Notes under the pieces: model-generated
What the model was told of the DNA's origin: nothing
Seen by the model: only the letters and a program-made list of their open reading frames with translations
Database searches by the model: none
In this document: piece after piece, positions 1-6,910 of the stretch
Layout of the letters: every line of letters starts with the position of its first letter
How positions within the stretch are numbered: the first letter of the stretch is position 1
Program-made: the position numbers and the translations under genes
Origin: Bacillota bacterium
GTDB lineage: Bacteria; Bacillota; Clostridia; Acetivibrionales; DTU013
NCBI GenBank assembly: GCA_023399355.1
Contig: JAEWQC010000224.1
Span: forward strand, 1-16,084
DNA length: 16,084 nt
Direction: 5' to 3'

Positions 1-1
1 C

Positions 2-2032
2 GGGAATAGTACTCAAGAAAGATTGTTAAAAGAAGCGGAATATGGATTTTTTCAATTGAAGCAAATCGATTCTCAATATTTACTTTATTTGATTGACGAT
101 TATGTTAAATCTACATCCCCAGATAAAACAATAACATCGGAAGAGAAAAATTCTATTCTTAAATATGTTTATACGGAGTTGAAACTTGAACATGAACAGC
201 AAAGCCCATTAGTCGTTTTGTTTGTAACTGATGCATTTATCAATGGTTATTCTTATCGTCAATGGAATCTGGAGATGCTTGTTCAAAATATTGTTAAAAG
301 GCTTACTGATAATTGGCTCATATCTCTTTGTCATGGAGACCAAATCTTGTATAGATATCTGTATAAAACACTTGTTTTTGCCACTGCAACCGGCGGATTG
401 AATTGCAATGGAACTATCCCGCAACTTTTATCATGTGAACTAAGACATATACTAGACAACGACGATTGCAAAGCTATCCTGGACGGAGCAACAGGTTTTT
501 ACAATGAGGTTATTGCACCTATTGAGCCTGATCTGATTGGTGAATATATGGTGCTGGACTATCTGAAAAATAAAAGTACACAGTGCCAGAAGCGCGAAGT
601 TATTACAAGCTTCTATCACTACAACGCTTTGTCATTTATGGTATTGGTCTCGAAATGTATCGACGACTATTATCAAGCAAGCAATTTTCGATTTTTCTTT
701 GATGATTTTATAGAGTTATTGGAACCACTTGAGGATAATCAGGCACACACTGTTGCGTATGCACATTTGATTGAGCTGTTTGCGTTGGTGTGTGATAAGT
801 CAAAATTGTTCCAATGCACAGAAAAATTAAGATACTTGCATATTAAGACCATAAAGTCCGGCTACTCAGACCCAATAACATCAATTTATGCAAACCATCT
901 TGTCCATCTTACCTATATAAATGGCTATGATCAATTATCTGTTCTGGACAGAAATAATAAATGCCGGGAAAATTTGGCTTCTGCCAAAGAAGCACTCATT
1001 GAACTAACAAGACTATACGAAAAATCTTGCAAAGATCACTCGCAAAAAGGGATTGCATTACAGTATGCTCTTGGCTTGGCAAATTTGTCGTACTATACTT
1101 CCGCCATCAATGCAAAATACTATGCAGATATCTTAGCCCGATTATACGCGGAGAGAGGCGAAGAATGGCCCCAAATATCTGTTTACTATGCTATGGCATT
1201 GAATAATCTGATTTTCAAATTGAAATCCACTCCTGATGATTCATCCATCAGCAATGCCGATAATGCGCTTTCGGAACTTCAGAAATTATACGAAAAACAT
1301 GTTCTGGAAGCCTTCAATTTCAATAAGGTTCAAGTTCATGTTCTTAATATGGTTTCGAATTCAGAACTTCACAAACAAGTTGATACTCAAATACACAGAT
1401 TCGAAAGTATGATATCCTCATTTCAACTGAAGGTTGTCCCCGAATATGCAAAAGGACTTAATAACATCATAGGCTTATATATTGTTTCAGAAAATGATGT
1501 CAAGGCGAAAGAACACTATATCCTCCTTGAATCTATTTATAAACAATACAAGGATGACTTGCCGGATGTTCATATAGAATATGCAAAGAGCATTGTTAAT
1601 ATGATACCTACATTCCCTTTAAGTGAAGCTAAGAATTTGCTGCGGATGTTAGAGGGGTTTTGCAGTGCAGCCGATAGCAACTTTGAAATATTCGTTGTTC
1701 GTTACATTAAGGCATTGACAAATTATATCACCGGCTTTTTTAAACGTTGGAATTATTGTGCAGAAGATGTCAATAGAGCGTTCAACGAGATTGAAAGGAT
1801 CTATAATAATTATAGATCGATATCAACTGAAATATTTTTGAATTATGTTGGTAGTCTTGTAAATATGTATTTTTTATCATTCTATTATGAAGCAAACAAA
1901 CTCGATAAATTTTACAATATAATTGTTGAATTGCGCGATAACCAAGATGCAAGGTTTCGCTCAATAATTGACAATTATCTAAACATGATTGATGATTTTT
2001 CAGCTGGTCACAATAATGGTGTTAGTGACTAA
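2..2032 (+). CDS. C-terminal part of a probable STAND/NACHT-like NTPase with TPR-like repeats (5' truncated by window edge)
   Basis: The frame is open to the left edge with no stop, so the gene begins outside the window; a TTG at 23 is only an internal codon. Counting from 23, residues 61-99 (SPLVVLFVTDAF...W...LL-like...W) and 112-178 (ATATGGL, then APIEPDLIGEYMVL) resemble the region after the ATPase core in bacterial STAND/NACHT-like NTPases, where forms like 'RPL-A-AdA', 'ATltGG' and 'PDLlGE' are common. After that comes an all-helical region with a recurring Y-A-x-x-L-x-N-[LIM] motif at about 289, 348, 389, 475, 520, 561 and 608, spaced 41-59 residues (one period weak near 437), which is TPR/Sel1-like. 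The gene is visibly more AT-rich than the downstream metabolic genes. Such proteins are often sensors or defence NTPases; the nucleotide-binding and any effector domain would lie to the left. The repeat architecture is seen directly; the NTPase assignment is inference from memory of the family. Confidence 0.6.
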   Translation, partial: GNSTQERLLKEAEYGFFQLKQIDSQYLLYLIDDYVKSTSPDKTITSEEKNSILKYVYTELKLEHEQQSPLVVLFVTDAFINGYSYRQWNLEMLVQNIVKRLTDNWLISLCHGDQILYRYLYKTLVFATATGGLNCNGTIPQLLSCELRHILDNDDCKAILDGATGFYNEVIAPIEPDLIGEYMVLDYLKNKSTQCQKREVITSFYHYNALSFMVLVSKCIDDYYQASNFRFFFDDFIELLEPLEDNQAHTVAYAHLIELFALVCDKSKLFQCTEKLRYLHIKTIKSGYSDPITSIYANHLVHLTYINGYDQLSVLDRNNKCRENLASAKEALIELTRLYEKSCKDHSQKGIALQYALGLANLSYYTSAINAKYYADILARLYAERGEEWPQISVYYAMALNNLIFKLKSTPDDSSISNADNALSELQKLYEKHVLEAFNFNKVQVHVLNMVSNSELHKQVDTQIHRFESMISSFQLKVVPEYAKGLNNIIGLYIVSENDVKAKEHYILLESIYKQYKDDLPDVHIEYAKSIVNMIPTFPLSEAKNLLRMLEGFCSAADSNFEIFVVRYIKALTNYITGFFKRWNYCAEDVNRAFNEIERIYNNYRSISTEIFLNYVGSLVNMYFLSFYYEANKLDKFYNIIVELRDNQDARFRSIIDNYLNMIDDFSAGHNNGVSD

Positions 2033-2064
2033 CAGACGATTTTGATACCCTGTGAATGCTGAAT

Positions 2065-3183
2065 TCATATTGAAAAATATTCTTTGATATGAAATGCCAT
2101 TAGAAGATCAAATTTAATTGCGGAATTGTTCAGTTCCGTATTTAGTATCTCTTTAATTTTCCTGATGCGGTACACGATCGTATTGCGGTGAGTGTGCATA
2201 CGGAACGCAGTATCGAGAATATTGCAATCCGACAGCAGGAAATTACGGAGGGTATTCAAATAATCCGAATCGTGCACCACATCATACTGTTCCAGTACGC
2301 CCAGCTGCCGCTTGTAAATCGTTTGCAGCAAGCCGGGATCCGAGGTGCAGAACAACACCTGAAATAATCCGAGATCCTCAAAATTTACAAACTGCCGTTT
2401 CCAGAATATTGCCGCCGCCAAAGAGAAACGTGCCCGTTTGTAACACAGGCCGATTTCAGTCAGGGAAGGAATCATATCGCCGACACCCAGCTTAATGCTG
2501 TCACAAAAACAAATCCTGTCAATAATTTCATTCATTAAAATTATGTTGCGGGATGAATTGTATATCAGGATATGAAGGTTGTCATGCTCAAACAAATGAT
2601 ATTTCAGACCATAGCCATTCAGAGGCGAAGTGATTCTTGTCGTATCCTGCAAGTTTTGAATGGCGATAACCCGGTAATCCGACATTGTTGCAAATCCAAA
2701 CTGATTCAGAGTCCTGAGGATATTTTCCTGAACCGGTGTTTGATAAAGGGCGTTCTGAAAGGAGGCATCAAGGTGTTCCTCTCTTTGGCTGCTATGCAGC
2801 AGAAGGCTGCAGTAATCCTGCATGATATCCACAAGATGTACTTCCCAGGGCATGGTGAAAATAGGGAAATTATTGATGTTGCAGAACTCCGATATTTCTG
2901 GAGATATATCCTCTGCATGGAGATACTTGCCTACATTGACCAGGAGGCCGCTGCAGTTGTGCATCACCAGCGCACTGATAAAATCATACAGCCTGACGCC
3001 GCTCTGAGTAAAAAGTCCTGTGGTGATAACCAATTCGCCGCCCTTTAGAAAGGACATGTTTTGAATATCTTCGGCCAGGTATACCCAGGAAGTGGAATTG
3101 CTCAAACCAGCTTGTCCGCCTTGAAGTGTCAAATTGTATTTTTCCCTTGCACATTCATAGAGATCCGAGACCTGTGCGCGCAC
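2065..3183 (-). CDS. PucR-family transcriptional regulator
   Basis: A 372-residue regulator. The N-terminal domain (about 5-125) matches the PucR sensory domain: early 'LQGGQAGLSNSTSWVYLAED', then 'FLKGGELVITTGL' and 'GLLVNVGKYL'. The C-terminal 60 residues (about 305-366) contain the PucR/CdaR helix-turn-helix with 'TAFRMHTHRNTIVYRIRKI', where family members read 'A..L.vH.NTv.YRl.ki'. PucR proteins respond to small metabolites and control purine, amino-acid or other nitrogen-compound catabolism. Start is a GTG at 3183, chosen because AGGAGAGG sits 7 nt upstream (3191-3198 on the plus strand) and the ATG at 3190 is in another frame. The gene is divergent from the cytidylate-kinase-like gene and upstream of the transporter/aminotransferase operon, which makes those genes its likely targets (inference). 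At 372 residues it is a short member of the family. It converges on the preceding repeat-protein gene with a 32-bp gap. Confidence 0.9.
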   Translation of the reverse strand: MRAQVSDLYECAREKYNLTLQGGQAGLSNSTSWVYLAEDIQNMSFLKGGELVITTGLFTQSGVRLYDFISALVMHNCSGLLVNVGKYLHAEDISPEISEFCNINNFPIFTMPWEVHLVDIMQDYCSLLLHSSQREEHLDASFQNALYQTPVQENILRTLNQFGFATMSDYRVIAIQNLQDTTRITSPLNGYGLKYHLFEHDNLHILIYNSSRNIILMNEIIDRICFCDSIKLGVGDMIPSLTEIGLCYKRARFSLAAAIFWKRQFVNFEDLGLFQVLFCTSDPGLLQTIYKRQLGVLEQYDVVHDSDYLNTLRNFLLSDCNILDTAFRMHTHRNTIVYRIRKIKEILNTELNNSAIKFDLLMAFHIKEYFSI

Positions 3184-3190
3184 TAAACAT

Positions 3191-3198
3191 CCTCTCCT
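3191..3198 (-). promoter_or_regulatory. Ribosome binding site that fixes the GTG start of the PucR gene
   Basis: Read on the minus strand this is AGGAGAGG, 7 nt before the GTG at 3183. It supports GTG as the initiator over the out-of-frame ATG at 3190-3188. Confidence 0.75.
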
Positions 3199-3386
3199 AT
3201 GGACAATGTAAAATTTTCTGCCGGAAGTTGATTGAATATTTTAAGCATATCATATTTTGTGATGATTTAGAATGTAGGAACATATCGTTTTGACTTTGGC
3301 TGTAACATGACACAAAATAGTGAATTATCGATAAGCGTTTGTATCCGAAGTACAAAGAATGGGAAAATATTTGGAGTTTGAACCCA

Positions 3387-3416
3387 TTGTGTATAGGAGA
3401 TGTTGTGCTATATAAT
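3387..3416 (+). promoter_or_regulatory. Probable sigma-A promoter for the cytidylate-kinase-like gene
   Basis: TTGTGT (3387-3392) and a perfect TATAAT (3411-3416) are separated by 18 nt, about 45 nt before the ATG at 3462. The 278-bp divergent interval 3184-3461 holds this promoter and presumably the PucR operator. I did not find a comparably good promoter for the minus-strand PucR gene. Confidence 0.6.
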
Positions 3417-3461
3417 TAATTCAAACATCAGGAAGACTATATTAGGAAAGAAGATTCGTGT

Positions 3462-4061
3462 ATGAGTGAGAAATTCGTTGTAACAATTGCACGGCAATTC
3501 GGCAGTCTTGGAAGGCCTATCGCCCGAAAGGCCAGTGAAGCACTTGGTATTGATTACTACGACAGGGACATCGTGGAGATGGCTGCGAAAAATCTGAATC
3601 TTCCGGTCTCAACGATCAGTGATGTTGAAGAAAGTGCAAAATCGGCCTTCTTTAATATGAATTACCCTTTGGGTATGGGCACGACTGCAATTCAGGATTC
3701 CATCTTTGCCGCCCAGCGAAAGATTATCATCGATCTTGCGGAAAAAGAGTCCTGCATCATTGTCGGTCGCTGTGCAGACCATATCCTGAAAGATTGCAAA
3801 AACATCATTAATGTATTTATTTACGCACCGTATGAGGCAAGACTGATCAACTGCGTGGAGAGGTTGGATATGCGGCTTGACGAAGCCAGGAAAATGATCG
3901 CTTCTGTCGACAAAGCCAGAGAATCCTATCACAGGCACTACTGCGGCTACTCCATGTCCGACAAGGACTTCAAGCACGTGATGCTGGATTCCAGTCTGCT
4001 CGGAGTTGACGGAACCTGTGATGTGCTTACGGAGATCATTAAGAAGAGATTTAGCCTTTAA
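3462..4061 (+). CDS. Cytidylate kinase-like family protein
   Basis: A 199-residue P-loop kinase-fold protein of the cytidylate-kinase-like type (Pfam Cytidylate_kin2 style), not the canonical Cmk. Visible family marks are the N-terminal 'ITIARQFGSLGRPIA'-like phosphate-binding loop (about 8-21; GSxGR in place of the classical GxxxxGK), 'LGIDYYDRDIV' (28-38), the central strand 'CIIVGRCADHIL' (98-109), and the C-terminal 'VDKARESYHRHYCG' (149-162) carrying the lid-type basic and tyrosine residues. The true substrate of this family is generally not known. The ATG at 3462 is preceded by purine-rich AGGAAAGAAG (3444-3453). The gene lies between the divergent PucR regulator and the amino-acid transporter operon, and a repeat array begins exactly at its last codons. 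Its role here may be regulatory or metabolic; I cannot tell which from sequence. Confidence 0.88.
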   Translation: MSEKFVVTIARQFGSLGRPIARKASEALGIDYYDRDIVEMAAKNLNLPVSTISDVEESAKSAFFNMNYPLGMGTTAIQDSIFAAQRKIIIDLAEKESCIIVGRCADHILKDCKNIINVFIYAPYEARLINCVERLDMRLDEARKMIASVDKARESYHRHYCGYSMSDKDFKHVMLDSSLLGVDGTCDVLTEIIKKRFSL

Positions 4062-4283
4062 GAGGAGATTAACATTAAGAAAATCGTTAATTTTTAAGAT
4101 GAAGTTTGAACCTTAGGAAGAGATTTAACCCTTAAGAAGAGATTTAACCTACTTTAGGAAGAGATTTAACCTTTAGGAAGAGGTTTAACCTTTAGGAAGA
4201 GATTTAACCTTTAAAAAGGGATTCTACCTCAAAAAGAGATTTAACCTCAAAAAGAGCTTGAGCCTTTAAAAAGAGCTCCAGCC
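4045..4283 (+). repeat. Imperfect 19-bp tandem repeat array growing out of the kinase gene 3' end
   Basis: The core AGAGATTTAACC recurs with starts at 4119, 4138, 4160, 4179 (AGAGG variant), 4198, 4217 (AGGGATTCTACC), 4235, 4253 (AGAGCTTGAGCC) and 4272 (AGAGCTCCAGCC), so spacings are 18-22 and mostly 19 nt. The linker is usually TTTAGGA or TTTAAAA. The first copy, AGAGATTTAGCC at 4045-4056, is the coding sequence for the last residues of the kinase, and its linker TTTAA supplies the stop codon. Degenerate copies occur near 4062-4073 and 4101-4112. Copies are most alike in the middle and drift towards both ends, as expected of tandem duplication with later decay. Every unit carries TAA or TAG, and the 19-nt period places stops in all frames. 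Confidence 0.85.
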
Positions 4284-4293
4284 TTATATAAGG
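4282..4293. repeat. 12-bp perfect palindrome CCTTATATAAGG
   Basis: A perfect self-complementary 12-mer immediately after the last repeat unit. It could be a protein-binding site, or it could include a -10-like TATATA for the transporter operon. No well-spaced -35 was found: TTGAGC at 4258 is 21 nt away. Confidence 0.5.
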
Positions 4294-4342
4294 GGATCCA
4301 TAAAAAACTGAATGAAGCTGAGTGCCTTAAATACAAGCGATG

Positions 4343-4388
4343 GAGCTTTCTCTTATAAAGAGAAGCTCTATTTTTGTATTTTTTTTTA
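4343..4388 (+). terminator. Rho-independent terminator or attenuator upstream of the transporter operon
   Basis: GAGCTTTCTCTT (4343-4354) pairs with AAGAGAAGCTC (4358-4368) around a 3-nt loop with one bulged T, followed by a long T-rich tract (4369-4388). It ends transcription from the kinase gene about 55 nt before the transporter ATPase. The gap 4062-4443 thus contains the repeat array, the palindrome and this terminator, and I see no gene in it. No clear promoter was found between the terminator and 4444, so the operon may rely on readthrough or on a promoter inside the repeats. Confidence 0.85.
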
Positions 4389-4443
4389 GCAAAAAAGGGG
4401 TTCGAATTTCGGCTGGATTCCGACAAGGGAAGAAGGTGCCTAT

Positions 4444-5172
4444 ATGGTAATGATTGAAATAAAAAAACTTTCAAAATGCTTTAACGATCTGGAAGTCCTT
4501 CGGGATGTCAACATTTCCATCGAAAAAGGAGAAGTTGTAGTGATCATCGGACCCTCGGGCTCAGGGAAAAGTACCCTGCTGCGCTGCATCAATTTGTTGG
4601 AACAGCCCACAGGCGGCGAAATTCTATACATGGGACAGAACATTATGCATCTTGGGAAGAAAGTTACCGATTACAGAAAGCATGTGGGGATGGTATTTCA
4701 AAGATTCAATTTGTTCCCGCTGAAGACTTCCCTGGAAAATGTGATGCACGCGCCGGTCAAGCTGAACAAAATGCCGCTGAAGGATGCCAGGGATCAGGCA
4801 ATGGAGTTGCTTCGCAAAGTGGGGCTGGAAAGCAAAGCGGATGTTTATCCGAGCGCCCTTTCCGGAGGACAGCAGCAGCGCGTTGCCATAGCGAGGGCTC
4901 TGGCGATGCAGCCTGATATGTTGTTGTTCGATGAGCCCACCTCGGCGCTCGATCCCGAGTTGGTCGGCGATGTGCTGGAGGTCATGAAGCAGTTGGCAAA
5001 AGAGGGAATGACCATGGCCGTGGTCACCCATGAAATGGGTTTTGCAAAAGAGGTAGCGGATCGTGTCATTTTTATGGATGGCGGATATATCGTGGAGGAA
5101 GACACACCTATGGAAATTTTTACAAGACCCAAAAACGACAGGACCAAATCATTTCTGGCCCGTGTGCTGTGA
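4444..5172 (+). CDS. Polar amino acid ABC transporter, ATP-binding protein (GlnQ-like)
   Basis: A 242-residue ATPase that powers amino-acid uptake at the cytoplasmic face of the membrane. All ABC motifs are present: Walker A GPSGSGKST (36-44), Q-loop Gln86 in VGMVFQ, signature LSGGQQQRVAIARAL (139-153), Walker B MLLFDE (159-164), D-loop SALD (167-170) and switch His196 in VTHEM. The 'FQRFNLFP' and 'EPTSALDPELVGDVL' stretches are typical of the polar amino acid (PAAT) subfamily. AGAAGGTG (4431-4438) precedes the ATG at 4444; a second ATG at 4450 is also possible. It is the first gene of the apparent operon running to 9496, and the permease follows after 16 nt. Confidence 0.95.
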   Translation: MVMIEIKKLSKCFNDLEVLRDVNISIEKGEVVVIIGPSGSGKSTLLRCINLLEQPTGGEILYMGQNIMHLGKKVTDYRKHVGMVFQRFNLFPLKTSLENVMHAPVKLNKMPLKDARDQAMELLRKVGLESKADVYPSALSGGQQQRVAIARALAMQPDMLLFDEPTSALDPELVGDVLEVMKQLAKEGMTMAVVTHEMGFAKEVADRVIFMDGGYIVEEDTPMEIFTRPKNDRTKSFLARVL

Positions 5173-5188
5173 CAGGAGGTGAATCTCA

Positions 5189-5884
5189 ATGGAATTGCAT
5201 TTCAAAAAAGCGTTTGACACATTGGGCCCCAGCCTTCTGGGAGGTATAGGAATTGTGGTGTACATCACCGTTGTCGGTTTTATCTGCGCACTTATTGCAG
5301 CATTGCTGATTGCGATCGGCAGACTATCCAAAAACAAGGCTCTTGGCCGTATTTTAAGCGTATTTATCGAGCTGGTCCGCGGCACGCCGCTGCTGGTTCA
5401 ATTCTTCTATATCTACTATGTCGTACCGATGCTGATAAACGGTATTGCCAAAATGCTGGGGTATGAAACGAATATTCAGCTGCCGGCGTCTACCTGCGGC
5501 ATTATCGGTTTTGCGATCAATTACGGGTGTTATATGTCCGAGGTCATACGTTCCGCAATATTGGCCATTGATCCCGGACAGCGTGAAGCCGGACTGGCAC
5601 TTGGCTTCAGTGAAAGCCAGGTACTTTTTCACTTCATTATTCCTCCGGCTCTTCGGAATTCTGTCCCGGTGTTCGGAAACTACCTGGTCATGCTGATCAA
5701 GGACACCTCTTTGCTGGCGATGATTTCCGTGCAGGAACTGCTTTTAAGGACAAAAACCTTTGCATCACAGACGTTTCTGACCGTTGAAGCCTACACAATT
5801 CTTGCCGGTGTGTACCTGGTCATCAGTATTCCGCTCTCCCAACTCAGCAAAATAGTTGAACGAAGGATGAAACAGCTTCGTTGA
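5189..5884 (+). CDS. Polar amino acid ABC transporter, permease (GlnP/HisM-like)
   Basis: A 231-residue integral membrane permease with about five hydrophobic spans (roughly 17-43, 68-86, 102-120, 160-180, 205-222). The characteristic 'ELVRGTPLLVQFFYIYYV' (61-78) and the EAA loop that docks on the ATPase, 'REAGLALGFSESQVLFHFI' followed by PPALRN (132-157), are both intact. A near-perfect AGGAGGTGA (5174-5182) lies 6 nt before the ATG, overlapping the space just after the ATPase stop. Only one permease gene is present, so the transporter probably uses a permease homodimer (inference). Confidence 0.95.
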   Translation: MELHFKKAFDTLGPSLLGGIGIVVYITVVGFICALIAALLIAIGRLSKNKALGRILSVFIELVRGTPLLVQFFYIYYVVPMLINGIAKMLGYETNIQLPASTCGIIGFAINYGCYMSEVIRSAILAIDPGQREAGLALGFSESQVLFHFIIPPALRNSVPVFGNYLVMLIKDTSLLAMISVQELLLRTKTFASQTFLTVEAYTILAGVYLVISIPLSQLSKIVERRMKQLR

Positions 5885-5922
5885 ACCATTTAATAAATCA
5901 AAAATAAGCCGAATGGCTAAGA

Positions 5923-5930
5923 AAGAAGGA
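5923..5930 (+). promoter_or_regulatory. Ribosome binding site that fixes the binding-protein start
   Basis: AAGAAGGA ends 6 nt before ATG 5937 and lies inside the longer reading frame that starts at 5913. It therefore supports the shorter protein, which then begins as a normal lipoprotein signal peptide (MKNLKRW...). Confidence 0.7.
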
Positions 5931-5936
5931 AAAATT

Positions 5937-6854
5937 ATGAAAAATCTAAAAAGATGGATTGCCTTATGCATGTCGTTACTAATGATATTTGCGTTTATGA
6001 CGGGCTGCGGTGCCAGCAAGGGCAAGGATGCAGACTCCTCCCCGGCAGTTTCCGCTGATGCATCGGCAACGACCGGTAGTTCTTCAACTGAGTCCGAAGT
6101 GTTGAAGAAAATCAAGGAAAAGGGTTATATAGAAATTGGTTCATCCAATGATGCCCCATTTTCATACCAGGATGTAAAAACAGGCAAACTGGAAGGCGTT
6201 GACATCGAAATTCTGCGCGAAATCTGTAACAGACTTGAGATACCGGATATCAAAATGAAAGTCATTGATTTTTCAAACCTGTTGGTTGAATTGAACAACA
6301 ACAGCATTGATATGGTTGTAGATGCGATGTATGTCAAGGATGCAAGGCTGCAGATCGCCGCATTCACAGACAAATGGTACCAGGAAGGTGAAGCTGTTGT
6401 GATTCCGGCCGATTCGAAGATTGGCAGCAAAGAGGACCTGAAGGGAAAGACCATAGGTGCACAACCAGGGACCACTTTCTATGAAACCGCACAGAAATGG
6501 CTTGATGATGGGAAAATCGGCAAATTGGACGCTTATGACAATCAGGCGACTCTTATGACCGCCGTCAATATGGGTAAGGTGGATGCCGTTGTAACCGACG
6601 GTATCGTCGCAGGCTATACACTCTCTTCGGATAGCTCTCTCAAGCTGAAGCTGCTGACACCTTATGAAGCGGAAGCAAGCGGGCAGATTGGTGCTGCAGT
6701 GCGCTTTAAGGATAAGGATTTCCTTGTCGAAGTGAACAAGTGCTTAAATGATATGAAGGAGGATGGAACGCTTTTGAAGATATTGGAGAAATACGGCCTG
6801 ACAAAAGATTATTTTGTTGGTGTTGAGGATGGCGTTACGAAAAACATCAAATAA
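5937..6854 (+). CDS. Amino acid ABC transporter substrate-binding lipoprotein
   Basis: A 305-residue extracellular binding protein of the SBP_bac_3 family. It has a basic N-terminus, a hydrophobic segment and a lipobox-like MTGC, with predicted lipidation at Cys24, then a Ser/Ala/Thr-rich linker to about residue 52. Domain marks include 'GKLEGVDIEILREIC' (83-97), 'GKTIGAQPGTTFYE' (170-183), Arg137 in VKDARLQIAAFTDKW and Asp221 in VTDGIVAGY. In LAO/HisJ-type proteins the equivalent Arg and Asp (84 residues apart, as here) hold the carboxylate and the alpha-amino group of the ligand. The start is ATG 5937, with AAGAAGGA 6 nt upstream. An in-frame ATG at 5913 would add 8 residues but lacks a ribosome binding site. 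A strong hairpin follows the stop. The ligand side chain cannot be predicted by eye. Confidence 0.95.
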   Translation: MKNLKRWIALCMSLLMIFAFMTGCGASKGKDADSSPAVSADASATTGSSSTESEVLKKIKEKGYIEIGSSNDAPFSYQDVKTGKLEGVDIEILREICNRLEIPDIKMKVIDFSNLLVELNNNSIDMVVDAMYVKDARLQIAAFTDKWYQEGEAVVIPADSKIGSKEDLKGKTIGAQPGTTFYETAQKWLDDGKIGKLDAYDNQATLMTAVNMGKVDAVVTDGIVAGYTLSSDSSLKLKLLTPYEAEASGQIGAAVRFKDKDFLVEVNKCLNDMKEDGTLLKILEKYGLTKDYFVGVEDGVTKNIK

Positions 6855-6865
6855 GAAGTTCGGAG

Positions 6866-6894
6866 GAGGGGAGAGGCTCAAAATCTCTCCCCTC
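6866..6894 (+). other. Intercistronic hairpin between binding protein and alcohol dehydrogenase
   Basis: GAGGGGAGAG (6866-6875) pairs perfectly with CTCTCCCCTC (6885-6894) around a 9-nt loop. No T-tract follows, so it is more likely an mRNA 3'-end stabiliser or partial brake than a full terminator. The ribosome binding site of the next gene (GGAGGAG) begins a few nt later. Confidence 0.75.
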
Positions 6895-6910
6895 AATTTG
6901 GAGGAGTGCT

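Noticed and set aside
2572..3048. A 158-codon plus-strand frame inside the PucR gene
   Set aside because: It overlaps antisense to a full-length PucR regulator with both family domains, and its translation resembles no known protein.
4119..4283. CRISPR array
   Set aside because: The period is only 18-22 nt with no separate unique spacers, units drift in sequence, and no cas genes are present; this is a simple degenerate tandem repeat.
4258..4290. Promoter TTGAGC / TATATA for the transporter operon inside the repeat array
   Set aside because: The spacer is 21 nt, too long for a standard sigma-A promoter, and the elements are part of the repeats and palindrome; kept only as a remote possibility.
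4301..4390. T-box or metabolite riboswitch upstream of the amino-acid transporter
   Set aside because: No T-box sequence (TGGNACC-type) or known riboswitch core could be found; only a terminator and a possible simple antiterminator are visible.
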